Assembly (NCBI GenBank): GCA_965207535.1
Contig: CBDBMR010000017.1
Coordinates: forward strand, 124,001 to 188,000
Length of the DNA: 64,000 nucleotides
Reading direction: 5' to 3'
Source: JAJDXO01 sp965207535
GTDB lineage: Bacteria > Pseudomonadota > Alphaproteobacteria > Rhodospirillales > UBA2165
Notes under the pieces: generated by a model
The model's input: the letters and a program-made list of their open reading frames with translations, nothing else
Database searches by the model: none
Told to the model about the DNA's origin: nothing
Made by a program: the position numbers and the translations under genes
Shown here: positions 50,786-59,211 of the stretch, in pieces
Layout: each line of letters opens with the position of its first letter
Numbering within the stretch: the stretch's first letter is position 1

Positions 50786-51628
50786 GGTCCTGTTGACATT
50801 TATCGCATCCAAATGAGCGCCCCGACGAGGCACAGCATGGCCATGTAGGCGGTGACGGTCTTTTCGTAGCGTGTGGCGATGCGGCGGAAGTGCTTGATCT
50901 TGTTGATGAAACATTCGACGACGTGCCTTTCCTTGTAGAGTTCGGGGTCGTACGGCACGGCTTGTGCCCGCGACGGGTTGGAGGGGATCACCGCCACCAT
51001 CCCGGCGCTGTCGAGGCGGGCGCGGAAGCGGTTCGCGTCGTAGGCGGTGTCGGCGATCAGGGTCTCGCCCGGCAGCCCGGCGATCAGCCCCTCGGCCTGG
51101 GTGACGTCGCCCACCTGGCCGCCGGTGAGGATGAACCGCAAGGGATTGCCCAGGCCATCGACGGCGATGTGGATTTTGCTCGTCAGGCCGCCGCGCGAGC
51201 GGCCGATGGCCTGAGCCTGAGCCCCCCTTTTGCGCCGGCGGCATGTTGATGCGCCCGCACGATGGTCGAATCCACGATCAGGTATTCGAAGTCGGGATCC
51301 TCCGCCAAGGCATTGAAAAGACTCTCCCAAACCCCCGCCTTGGCCCACCGCGAAAAGCGCACGTAGACGCTGTTCCAGTTGCCGAAGGCGTCCGGCAGAT
51401 CGCGCCACGGCGAACCCGCCCGGGCGATCCACAGCACGGCGTCCACAAACAGGCGGTTGTCCCGACCCGTGGAGCCGCGATCCGCCTCTTTGCCCGGAAC
51501 CAAACCCTTGATCCGGTCCCATTGCATATCCGTCAGTTCCCGTCGAAGCATGACACGCTCCCGCCAGTTGAAACGGTCTTGCTTGAATCACGCCAACCAT
51601 GAATAGTCCGTTAATTGTCAACAGGACC
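50786..51628 (-). mobile_element. IS5-family, IS427-group insertion sequence, complete
   Basis: An 843-bp element. The ends GGTCCTGTTGACA (50,786-50,798) and TGTCAACAGGACC (51,616-51,628) are perfect 13-bp inverted repeats. They are flanked by TA on both sides, giving CTAG contexts, which fits the 2-bp TA duplication of this group. The transposase is encoded in two overlapping frames with a slippery sequence. The right end sits in the stop codon of the tauD-like gene. All parts look intact, so it may still be mobile. Confidence 0.92.
50800..51551 (-). CDS. IS5-family transposase (orfA/orfB joined by a programmed -1 frameshift)
   Basis: The first frame (51,551 to 51,183) encodes the N-terminal half with the IS5 helix-turn-helix region and VDSTIVRAHQHAAGAKGG, which holds the first catalytic Asp. 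The second frame continues from AQAIGRSRGGLTSKIH and carries the second Asp in LIADTAYDANRFR and the Glu in VECFINKIKHFRR, completing DDE. On the minus strand AAAAGGGGGG at 51,231-51,222 is a slippery run. Re-reading one G there joins the frames exactly at KGG-AQAQ. So this is a regulated frameshift, not a broken gene. Confidence 0.9.
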
Positions 51629-52596
51629 TAGAGCTCGTGCTGCCGTTTCTGCCGGGAGTCCCGGAACGCCGAGATGGGCGGCATCAGGTAACGCCGGGTC
51701 TCTGATTCGTCGGGCGGCGGCGCATCGCCCACCGGCCGATCCCCCTTGACGGTGACACGCTCCATCAGCCGCCGATTGGGATAATAGTCGTGCAGGGCCG
51801 AATGCTGCGTGGACCGGTTGTCCCAAAACACCAGCATGTCGGACTGCCAGCGGTGCCGGTAATGGTACTCATGGCGGAGGGTCTTCCTGTACAGCATCTC
51901 CAGCACCACCCGGCTTTCGTCCGCCTCCATCCCCTTGATGTGGGTGGTAAACTGAGGATTGACGTAAATTGCTTTCCTGCCGGTTACCGGGTGGACGCGC
52001 ACCACCGGATGAACGGCGGGCCGATAGATCTCTTCGTACTCGTTGAGCTTGGCCCGGCCCTCCGGGGTATCGGCAAACAGGTCCTTGAACGGCAGAAAAT
52101 CGTGCACCGCCTCGAGCCCCGACAGGAACGCCTGCCACCGGTCCGAGAGGCCGTCATAGAGCGCGGTCATGCTGCAGAAATTGGTGTCGCCGCCCACCGC
52201 GGGGATCTGCTTGCAGCAAAGCATGGTGCCCATGGGCGGTTCTTGGCGGAAGGTCTCGTCGGTATGCCAGATGTCGGTCGGCGCGGGCGGATTGTTTTCC
52301 TTGTTGTCGTAGACGATGAGCTCCGGGTTGTCCTCGGTGCTGCTCGAGAAGGGATGGACGGTCAGCTCGCCGAAATATCCGCCGAACCGGCGCAGGTCAT
52401 CGGAGGAGATTTTCTGATCGGGGAACACCAGCACCCCGAACTCCGCATGTGCCTGCAACAGTTCGGCCTGCTGCTCCGCGCTCAGCGGCCGCGACAGATC
52501 AATTCCGGTGATCTCGGCGCCCAGGAAGACGCCCACCGGCCGCGCCTGAAAGGAATACTCGGTGGTGGTTTGCAATCCGGTGACGAGATCGTCCAT
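51628..52596 (-). CDS. TauD/TfdA family Fe(II)/2-oxoglutarate dioxygenase
   Basis: A 322-residue dioxygenase of the taurine/2,4-D dioxygenase family. The iron ligands are HTDETF (His, Asp, near residue 120) and the C-terminal histidine in NRSTQHSALHDY, with the 2-oxoglutarate arginine expected in RRLMERVTVKGD. EITGIDLSRPLS near residue 28 is typical of TauD. The substrate is unknown; no sulfonate transporter is nearby. The ATG at 52,596 follows GGGAGGG. The TAG stop is formed at the insertion site of the IS element, which left the protein intact. Confidence 0.88.
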   Translation of the reverse strand: MDDLVTGLQTTTEYSFQARPVGVFLGAEITGIDLSRPLSAEQQAELLQAHAEFGVLVFPDQKISSDDLRRFGGYFGELTVHPFSSSTEDNPELIVYDNKENNPPAPTDIWHTDETFRQEPPMGTMLCCKQIPAVGGDTNFCSMTALYDGLSDRWQAFLSGLEAVHDFLPFKDLFADTPEGRAKLNEYEEIYRPAVHPVVRVHPVTGRKAIYVNPQFTTHIKGMEADESRVVLEMLYRKTLRHEYHYRHRWQSDMLVFWDNRSTQHSALHDYYPNRRLMERVTVKGDRPVGDAPPPDESETRRYLMPPISAFRDSRQKRQHEL

Positions 52597-52697
52597 TGAC
52601 TTGCCCTCCCAACAAACCGTCGTCACTTGGCCATCGGCGAGAGATTAGGACGGAATCTTCCCGACGTCCATCTCGGGGGCCGAGATGCCCGAAACGG

Positions 52698-53636
52698 TTA
52701 CATCCGCGCCTGCAGCTTCCGCACGGCGACCATCTCGTCGCAGGCCCGGATCAAACGATCGAGGGTCGACACCCCGCGGGCCTCCAGCCGTTCCAGCATG
52801 GCGGCGAAGATTTGGGCCGTCGCCACCGCATCGCCCACGGCCGAATGCCGGTTCTCGATGGTTACGCCGTGCCGCTTGGCAATGGTTTCCAAGCTATGGT
52901 CGTCGGTGTCGCGATCGAGAAACACGGAGATCAGCAGCGTATCCAGCACCACATGGTCGAACCGGGCGCCGGTCTCGGCTTCCTTCAGTTTCAAGAACGT
53001 CAGGTCGAAGGCGGCGTTGTGGGCCACCAGTACGGTGTCGCCGACGAACTCCCGGAAGCGCGGCACCACCGCATCCGCACCCTGCTTATCGGCAACCATA
53101 TCATCGGTGATGCCGTGGATACGGATGGACGCCTTGGGGATATCCATTCCCGGGTTGATAAATTCGTCAAAGGAGCGGGATTCGGTCACCTCGCCGCCGT
53201 GGACGCCGACCGCGCCGATGGAAATCAACTCGTCCCCGTGTGACGGCCTGAGACCGGTGGTTTCCGTATCGAAGACCGTGAAATCCAGTGACCGCAGGGT
53301 CCGGCCATCCAGTTCCTGCATGTGCCGGGGCAAATCCAGAAGGCTGTAGTCGAAAAACTCGGGCCGCTCGGGCAAGGCGCCGGCATCGAGCTCCCGGCGA
53401 TGCAGTTCCCGGTTCAGCCAGATCCAGGCGCAGACACAGATCACGGTGGTAACCGCAAATATCCAGACCACCAGATGCAGCGCCTGGCCAACAGCCTGAC
53501 CTGGGGCCTGACCTGGGCCCTGACCGGCGCCGAGAACGAGCCAAGCGGCAGCGGAGGTGGCGGCGGCGAGGACGACGCCCAAAACCGCCGTCCAGAGGCC
53601 TGCGAGCCTGCGCGTACTGAGCCGGTAAATCCTCAT
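52698..53636 (-). CDS. membrane-anchored DEDDh 3'-5' exonuclease (DnaQ-like)
   Basis: A 312-residue protein with two hydrophobic helices (about residues 13-35 and 54-73) followed by an exonuclease domain. ExoI is FDTETTGLRP, ExoII is LVAHNAAFDLTFL and the ExoIII region HSAVGDAVATAQ supplies the final His and Asp. It resembles the DNA polymerase III epsilon fold, but the membrane anchor argues against a replication-fork role. It is the second gene of a pair behind the CBS/DUF294 protein, 48 bases away. Between the helices a 12-bp tandem repeat encodes GQxP/GQAx units. Confidence 0.88.
   Translation of the reverse strand: MRIYRLSTRRLAGLWTAVLGVVLAAATSAAAWLVLGAGQGPGQAPGQAVGQALHLVVWIFAVTTVICVCAWIWLNRELHRRELDAGALPERPEFFDYSLLDLPRHMQELDGRTLRSLDFTVFDTETTGLRPSHGDELISIGAVGVHGGEVTESRSFDEFINPGMDIPKASIRIHGITDDMVADKQGADAVVPRFREFVGDTVLVAHNAAFDLTFLKLKEAETGARFDHVVLDTLLISVFLDRDTDDHSLETIAKRHGVTIENRHSAVGDAVATAQIFAAMLERLEARGVSTLDRLIRACDEMVAVRKLQARM
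53496..53531. repeat. 12-bp tandem repeat, three units, inside the exonuclease gene
   Basis: Units starting CTGACC recur every 12 bases. On the coding strand they give Gly-Gln-rich tetrapeptides between the two membrane helices, probably a loop of variable length. Confidence 0.75.
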
Positions 53637-53684
53637 GCCCTTTGTCCCCCCGCGCCGTGCCCGGTCAGCATATCCAGTGTGCCA

Positions 53685-55220
53685 TCAATAGAGCTCGCCG
53701 CCGAATTCGAACTTGATCCGGGTCAGAAGGTCTTCGACCGTTTTGAGCGCCTCCCTTAGTTGACGCCGGACCCGGCGCGAGAGTGATTTCGGGTGAATGT
53801 GATAGCTGGGCGATCCGCCGGCCCGGGCCTCGGCGACTTGGCGGGAGAAAATCAAATTGGACAAATAGACGTAGGCCGCCGTCAGATCTTCGTGATCCGC
53901 CGCGCTGAGCATGTCGATGCTCTCGAGGCTGTCCATCCGGTCGAGCGTCGAGGTCGCCGTCACTCCCTCGCGGAGAGACAGCAGACGAATACCCTGAACC
54001 AAGGGAAATGTTCCATGAAGCTTGAGATCCATCTTGCCCTTGTCGGGCCCCGCATCGCTGCTCGTCGCCCAGCGTCCGAAAGACCGGAGCGCCGTGCCGT
54101 GATCGCGGTCAGCCGCAAACAGCCGGCGCAGGAACGGCTCGTTATGGTCCATAAGGCCGGTGACGTAACCGCGCAGCTCCCGGCCCAACGACTCCTCGCC
54201 CCATGCCGGCTGAAAATCGAAAAAAATATCGAAATCGAGAAACGCCTGGTTGGTCGTCGCGGCGCTCCATTTGTCCACCTGCGCCTTCCATCCCGAAAGC
54301 GTCTGACGCCAGAGGGGGTTGGTCGCCATGACGTCCCCATTGCAAAACGGCAGGCCGGCGGCGTCGAGGTCCCGGGACAACCGTGTGGCCAACTCGACAA
54401 ACCACGGATCGGCGGACTCGACTTCGCCGGGGTCTGCATCCGCGATGATGAAGCCGTAATCCTGGTCCGGCGACAGGTAGTTCTCGCCCCGTCCCCCGGA
54501 ACCCATGATGACCATGCAAAACGGCAGTGGGGCGGCGCCCAATCCCTCGCTCTCCATCTCGGCCGCATTGAGCGCAAGCAAATCCTGGTGGAGCCCTCTG
54601 TTCATGTGGGTCAACAGCGCCTGAATTTCCGGCGCCTTCACGCCTTCTTCCAGCAACTCGGCGGCCAGATCGGTCTGGGCGGCCTTGGTTTCCCGCAATC
54701 CCTCACGGGTCCGTTCGTAGGCGAAGGAATCCACGCGGGTGACAAGATCGCTCGCCGCCGTCGCCATCACCTGATGCAGGTCGAGCACCCCGGACAGCCT
54801 GCCGTCGCGGTCGACCACCGGCAGGTGACGGTGCCCAAAGCGGCGCATTCGCGCCAGCGCCACGTATAGGGGATCGCTTTCGGCCACCGTCCGAAGCGGA
54901 TAGGACATGATGTCCGACGCCCGCTGCTGGGCATCCGCCCGGAAAGCGATCCGCCGCACCACATCCTGTTCCGTTACGATGCCCCGGGGCGCCCCCTCCG
55001 AATCCGCGAGCACGACGGCCGAGAGCTTTTGAGTGCTCATGATGCCGACGAGGTCCCGCAACGGCTCGTCCGGAGACAACCCGGAAGGCGTTTTCCGCAT
55101 GTGGTCCCGGACGGTCTGAAAAAACACCCGCGTCGCCGGAGAGCCCTGGCTCATCTGCGCTTCGGCCCGGTCCGGACTCACCGGATCGTCGGCCATCCCC
55201 TTTTGATCCACCTCCGCCAC
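53685..55220 (-). CDS. CBS-domain / DUF294 nucleotidyltransferase-like protein
   Basis: A 511-residue cytoplasmic protein. Two CBS domains occupy about residues 35-155 (VTEQDVVRRI, then HRHLPVVDRDGRLSGVLDLH). A nucleotidyltransferase-like DUF294 domain follows, with MGSGGRGENYLSPDQDYGFI carrying the GS and DxD-type residues, then a C-terminal helical domain with KLHGTFPLVQGIRLLSLREG. It is usually encoded with a DnaQ-like exonuclease and a DUF4212/acetate-type symporter; here only the exonuclease is present. The start is GTG. CBS domains suggest control by adenine nucleotides. Confidence 0.88.
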   Translation of the reverse strand: MAEVDQKGMADDPVSPDRAEAQMSQGSPATRVFFQTVRDHMRKTPSGLSPDEPLRDLVGIMSTQKLSAVVLADSEGAPRGIVTEQDVVRRIAFRADAQQRASDIMSYPLRTVAESDPLYVALARMRRFGHRHLPVVDRDGRLSGVLDLHQVMATAASDLVTRVDSFAYERTREGLRETKAAQTDLAAELLEEGVKAPEIQALLTHMNRGLHQDLLALNAAEMESEGLGAAPLPFCMVIMGSGGRGENYLSPDQDYGFIIADADPGEVESADPWFVELATRLSRDLDAAGLPFCNGDVMATNPLWRQTLSGWKAQVDKWSAATTNQAFLDFDIFFDFQPAWGEESLGRELRGYVTGLMDHNEPFLRRLFAADRDHGTALRSFGRWATSSDAGPDKGKMDLKLHGTFPLVQGIRLLSLREGVTATSTLDRMDSLESIDMLSAADHEDLTAAYVYLSNLIFSRQVAEARAGGSPSYHIHPKSLSRRVRRQLREALKTVEDLLTRIKFEFGGELY

Positions 55221-55380
55221 GGTAGCATCTCTCCCGGCATCCCGACAGGTGTAGAAGCGGCCCGTTCATGTGACCGGGCTCACGGCGCGAGTGATTGAAA
55301 TTGCGGTCCCATCCGGGTGCATCACCAACCCGCCATCCCTGCGATTGGAACCGGCGCCGGCGGCGGCTATGATCGTCATA

Positions 55381-55408
55381 CGGCTGTAATGGGGCGGCTG
55401 TAATGGGA
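55381..55408 (+). repeat. 14-bp tandem duplication upstream of msrB
   Basis: CGGCTGTAATGGGG at 55,381 is followed directly by CGGCTGTAATGGGA, 14 bases before the msrB start region. It may affect spacing of the promoter or ribosome-binding site. Confidence 0.85.
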
Positions 55409-55421
55409 CACCCGAGAACCG

Positions 55422-55820
55422 ATGACCGACAAAGTAACCAAGACCGAAGAGGAATGGCGCAGCCAATTGACGCCGGAGCAGTATCAGGTGACGCGCCTGA
55501 AGGGGACCGAGCAGGCCTTCACCGGCATCTATGCGCATAGCAAGGAGCCGGGCATTTACCATTGCATCTGCTGCGATCAGCCTCTGTTCGATTCCGATGC
55601 CAAATATGATTCGGGCACGGGCTGGCCGAGCTTCTTCCAGCCGTTGACCAAGGACGCGGTCGCCGAGGAACGGGACGTCAGCTACGGCATGATCCGGACC
55701 GAGGCGCTCTGCAGCCGCTGCGGCGCCCATCTCGGCCATGTCTTTCCCGATGGCCCGGCGCCGACCGGCCTCCGGTACTGCATGAACTCCGCGTCGCTCA
55801 ATCTGAAGCCCAGGGAATAG
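55422..55820 (+). CDS. msrB: peptide-methionine (R)-S-oxide reductase
   Basis: A 132-residue MsrB that reduces methionine-R-sulfoxide in proteins. Zinc is held by two CxxC pairs, in CICCDQPLF and CSRCGAHLGH, and the catalytic cysteine is in RYCMNSASL. GTGWPSFFQP is the family hallmark. No signal peptide is present. It is followed 20 bases later by a DMT transporter gene on the same strand and may be co-transcribed with it. Confidence 0.96.
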   Translation: MTDKVTKTEEEWRSQLTPEQYQVTRLKGTEQAFTGIYAHSKEPGIYHCICCDQPLFDSDAKYDSGTGWPSFFQPLTKDAVAEERDVSYGMIRTEALCSRCGAHLGHVFPDGPAPTGLRYCMNSASLNLKPRE

Positions 55821-55839
55821 GCGATCCACCGCCGGCCTC

Positions 55840-56796
55840 ATGGCTGACACCGGGCATCCCGGGGCTTCCGGCACGGACGGAAGGCCGCGATTCACCAGCA
55901 ACGTTCTCGGCTTTGCCGCCATGACCCTGGGCATGGGAGCGCTGGTCAGCGTCGACGGCTTCGTCAAACAGATCGGCAACGAACTGCACCCGGTCGAGAT
56001 CGTTTTCTTCCGCAACTTCTTCGGATTGGTGGCGCTGGTCCCGCTCATGCTCCGCCGGGGGACACGTCTCTGGTATACCCGGAACCTCAAGCTCCATGCG
56101 GGCCGCGGCCTGATTCACGCGACAGCCATGCTGTGCTGGTTCTGGGCGCTGCTGTTCGTCCCGTTGGCGGAGGCAACGGCGATTTCATTCATGCTGCCCA
56201 TTTTCGCCACCCTGGGCGCCATTCTGTTTCTCGCCGAACCCAGCCGGGGCGGCAGATGGCTGGCCGTCGGCCTGGGATTCGCCGGCATGCTGATCATTAT
56301 ACGGCCGGGCTTCGAGGCCATCGGCATCGGCATGCTGCTGGTGGTCGCCTCCAGTATCGGCGCGGGCACCTCCAAGGTGATGACCAAGGTATTGGTTCGT
56401 ACGGACGATCCAGCGACCATCGTCGCCTATCTGACGCTGTTCATCACCGTATTCAGCTTCATCCCGTCGTTGTTCGTATGGCGCTGGCCGAGTATGGACG
56501 CGCTTTGGATGCTCGGGGTCATCGGCGTGCTCGGCGTCCTTGGCCACGGTTTCATGACCTGGTCCTACCGCCTCGGCGAAGTCACGGCGGTGGAGCCGGC
56601 CTACTTCACCCGGCTGATATGGGCGGCCTTGATCGGATTTTTCATCTTCCGGGAAGTTCCCGGTATCTGGACCTGGGCGGGCGCGGCCGTGATCGTCGCC
56701 GGCGCCGTGTGGCTCATTCAGGTGGAAACCAAGGAGGCGCGAGCCAAGGCCCGCGCCGCCGGCGGTTCCAGTACCGCAACTAGCGGAGAGCGTTAA
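55840..56796 (+). CDS. DMT superfamily (EamA) transporter
   Basis: A 318-residue membrane protein with ten hydrophobic helices in two EamA repeats. Typical segments are EIVFFRNFFGLVALVPLML in the first repeat and PAYFTRLIWAALIGFFIFRE in the second. Drug/metabolite transporters of this type export amino acids, metabolites or unknown compounds; the substrate is not predictable. The last 17 bases overlap the end of the convergent dienelactone hydrolase gene. Confidence 0.9.
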   Translation: MADTGHPGASGTDGRPRFTSNVLGFAAMTLGMGALVSVDGFVKQIGNELHPVEIVFFRNFFGLVALVPLMLRRGTRLWYTRNLKLHAGRGLIHATAMLCWFWALLFVPLAEATAISFMLPIFATLGAILFLAEPSRGGRWLAVGLGFAGMLIIIRPGFEAIGIGMLLVVASSIGAGTSKVMTKVLVRTDDPATIVAYLTLFITVFSFIPSLFVWRWPSMDALWMLGVIGVLGVLGHGFMTWSYRLGEVTAVEPAYFTRLIWAALIGFFIFREVPGIWTWAGAAVIVAGAVWLIQVETKEARAKARAAGGSSTATSGER

Positions 56797-57472
56797 GGAT
56801 TTCCTTGGTCCGCGTCATCGATGCTTCGTAGGCCGCCGCATCCCACGCCGGCGCTTGCCGCAACGTGTAGCCGTGTTTCACGTCCGGATAAAGATGAAGC
56901 TCCAGCAGGTCATTGCCGTCCGCCGCATCCTGAATCTGGTCCAACACCTCCTGCGGCGCCGCGTGATCGTCGGTGCCGAAGTGGATACTTACCGGCGCCT
57001 TGATACCGGCGATGTCATCGTACCAATCCTGCATGGCGGAACCGTGATAGGAAAACCCGGCGTCGAGGCCCATTCGCGCCGGACCGATATACGCATAGGG
57101 TCCGCCATAGCAGAAACCGGCCACGGCCACCTTTCCATTGCACTCCGGGCGGGATTTCAGGTCGTTGGCCGCGTCCGCCACGTCTTCGACACCCTTTTCG
57201 ATCAGGTCATAGCGCGGCTGAGCCCGTTCCCGGGCCCGCTCGTCACCCAGTTCCAAAGGGCCGGGCAAATCGGTGCGCCAGAAAAAATCCGGCGCGGATA
57301 CGGCATAACCGGCCTCGCCAAGCTCATCGCAAATCGCCTTGAGGCTCGGCCCGACCCCGAAAATATCCGCCACCATGACGATCCCGGGCGCCGGACCGCC
57401 ATCGGGTGTGACCACGTAGGAATCGAATTCCCCGCCGCCGCTCGAGGTGAGCTTGATATCGGTTCCGGCCAT
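56780..57472 (-). CDS. dienelactone hydrolase family protein (cytoplasmic)
   Basis: A 230-residue dienelactone hydrolase homologue without a signal peptide. The nucleophile is in VAGFCYGGPYAY, the acid in FGTDDHAAP and the histidine in DVKHGYTLR. The family hydrolyses lactones from modified ortho-cleavage of aromatics, though many members have other ester substrates. It differs from the exported paralogue at 49,646 in length and N-terminus. It converges with the DMT gene and is divergent from the GST gene. Confidence 0.88.
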   Translation of the reverse strand: MAGTDIKLTSSGGGEFDSYVVTPDGGPAPGIVMVADIFGVGPSLKAICDELGEAGYAVSAPDFFWRTDLPGPLELGDERARERAQPRYDLIEKGVEDVADAANDLKSRPECNGKVAVAGFCYGGPYAYIGPARMGLDAGFSYHGSAMQDWYDDIAGIKAPVSIHFGTDDHAAPQEVLDQIQDAADGNDLLELHLYPDVKHGYTLRQAPAWDAAAYEASMTRTKEILNALR

Positions 57473-57585
57473 GTGTACCTCCCTGATCCGGTCAATTGGC
57501 TGAGGGCATTATGAAGCGGCGTGCGCGCCTGTCCATAGGGTCCGTATGGGGGTAGGATTTCTCTGGCAATTATCAAGGCAGCCCA

Positions 57586-58212
57586 ATGATCACCATTTAC
57601 GGACGTTCCTCCTCCATCAATGTGCAAAAAGCGGTATGGACCGCCGCCGAGTTGAGCCTCGAGGTCCACCGGGTCGACGCCGACGGGACCATCGGCAGCA
57701 TCGATACGCCGGACTACCGGAAACTGAATCCCTTCGCCCTGGTCCCGACGCTGGCCGAAGACGGGCTCGTCCTCGGCCAATCTCTCGCCATCGTCCGTTA
57801 CTTGGCCCGCAAATACGGTCCGGGAACCCTTTTGCCGGAGGACCCCGATACGGCCGCGCGGGCGGATGCCTGGATGGAGTGGGGGGACAGCGATTTCTGG
57901 GTGATGCAGCTTCGAGCCGTCTACTGGAACTATGCGCGAACGCCCGAGGAAAAACGCGATATGAACCTGGTGAACGCCAACTGGGAACAGTGCGCCGAGC
58001 AGCTGCGGATCTTCGAGGCCGAACTGGCGGACAGACCGTTCGTCATAGGAGATCTGCTGACCATCGCCGACATCCCCGCGGGCTGCGCCATCAGCCGCTA
58101 CTTCCGCACCCCGCGGGACGATTTCCCGGACATTCCGAACATACGAGCCTGGTACGCCCGGCTCCGGGACCGCCCGGCTTATATCGAACTGGTCGACACT
58201 CAACCATACTAG
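57586..58212 (+). CDS. glutathione S-transferase
   Basis: A 208-residue GST. The N-terminal domain begins ITIYGRSSSINVQKAVWTAA with the glutathione-site serine region, then NPFALVPTLAEDGLVLGQSL with the cis-proline. The C-terminal domain has FVIGDLLTIADIPAGCAISR. It looks like a beta- or theta-type bacterial GST. Its divergent neighbour is a dienelactone hydrolase, so a shared role in handling electrophilic aromatic metabolites is possible. Confidence 0.9.
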   Translation: MITIYGRSSSINVQKAVWTAAELSLEVHRVDADGTIGSIDTPDYRKLNPFALVPTLAEDGLVLGQSLAIVRYLARKYGPGTLLPEDPDTAARADAWMEWGDSDFWVMQLRAVYWNYARTPEEKRDMNLVNANWEQCAEQLRIFEAELADRPFVIGDLLTIADIPAGCAISRYFRTPRDDFPDIPNIRAWYARLRDRPAYIELVDTQPY

Positions 58213-58254
58213 AGGCGGGCGGTTCTCCGGCGCCCGGAAGGCCCCGCGCCAAGT

Positions 58255-59094
58255 TCACGCAGGCGCCCAGAAAGCTATGCTGCGCATCTCGATGGATTGG
58301 CGGGGCGGTGCGCCTTCCGGCGTCGTCGGGTCGTCAAACGACGTATGCGCCGTCCAGCGAGCCCGTCCGTCGGTCTCGGATTCGTAGACCTTGAACACGA
58401 TGGCCTCGTCCCGGGTCATTCTGGGGAAGTAAAACCATCTGTGATCCGGGTTGTGCTGGACCTGGTAGGTTTCCCCCACCCGGTTGGGATACCGGCGCTC
58501 CGAGGGGATGAGATCGGCTTCGTTCAGGCTCCGCGCATCGGCGATCGCCAGCGGATTGGTTTCGATGGGCTTATTGATGGCTCGCCACACCTGAACGATG
58601 GCGAAACGGTGCTTGATCAGCTCCTCCGCCCGGTCGGGCATCAGATCCCGGACCCGCTGCGGCCCCGACCATTCCGTATAGTCGTTGTGCACCCGGAGAA
58701 CCGGCTCACGGATCAGCCTGGCCTCCTGTTCGTCCCGATCCCCGGTCCGCAGGGTGTGATCGAAGATGTGAACCCAGTTGCAGCCGGTCCGTTCCTTGAC
58801 CAACGCCTCGACCTCCGGGTAGTAGACGGACGTCAGCTCATCGGCGTCGAAGAAGTCGTTCATCCGGGTCGGATGGTCGACGAACTCGAAACCGTTGACG
58901 TCGAGGCCGAACCGGTCACGAACCGGCCGCCCGTTGGAGATTTTCATCTCATGTCCGGCAAACTCGCCCGAGTAGACCCGCTTGAGGTTGCCCTCTTCCA
59001 TGGTCTCGTTGACCGGCTTCACACCGGTATCGATGGAATAGACGAGATCGGCGGTGATGGTGCCGGCCTCGGCGGCCGTGGCGGTCTGATCCAT
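58255..59094 (-). CDS. CmcJ/NvfI family oxidoreductase
   Basis: A 279-residue protein of the CmcJ/NvfI family, known from cephamycin and fungal secondary metabolism as methoxylation or oxygenase-type proteins. RVHNDYTEWSGPQRVRDLMP holds a His-x-Asp pair suggestive of an Fe(II)/2-oxoglutarate site, and FAIVQVWRAINKPIETNPLA is the family core. HNPDHRWFYFPRMTRDEAIV supplies another His and the C-terminal half. Its biological role in bacteria outside antibiotic clusters is not known to me. The ATG at 59,094 starts the conserved part. Confidence 0.8.
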   Translation of the reverse strand: MDQTATAAEAGTITADLVYSIDTGVKPVNETMEEGNLKRVYSGEFAGHEMKISNGRPVRDRFGLDVNGFEFVDHPTRMNDFFDADELTSVYYPEVEALVKERTGCNWVHIFDHTLRTGDRDEQEARLIREPVLRVHNDYTEWSGPQRVRDLMPDRAEELIKHRFAIVQVWRAINKPIETNPLAIADARSLNEADLIPSERRYPNRVGETYQVQHNPDHRWFYFPRMTRDEAIVFKVYESETDGRARWTAHTSFDDPTTPEGAPPRQSIEMRSIAFWAPA

Positions 59095-59211
59095 GGGTGC
59101 CCCCAAAGAAATTGTTCGGTACCACTAGGTTAACACTGTATCCGCTGGCACCGCCCCTGCAAGCATCCCAAAGGCGTGAGCCGTACCCCGGTCACGGCTG
59201 GTCGCGGCCGA

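Noticed and set aside
50800..51551. Transposase treated as a frameshifted pseudogene
   Set aside because: The frame change sits at a classic slippery run and restores a complete DDE transposase, so it is programmed frameshifting.
53793..54869. A 358-codon plus-strand frame opposite the CBS/DUF294 gene
   Set aside because: Shadow of a well-supported gene; no ribosome-binding site or domain.
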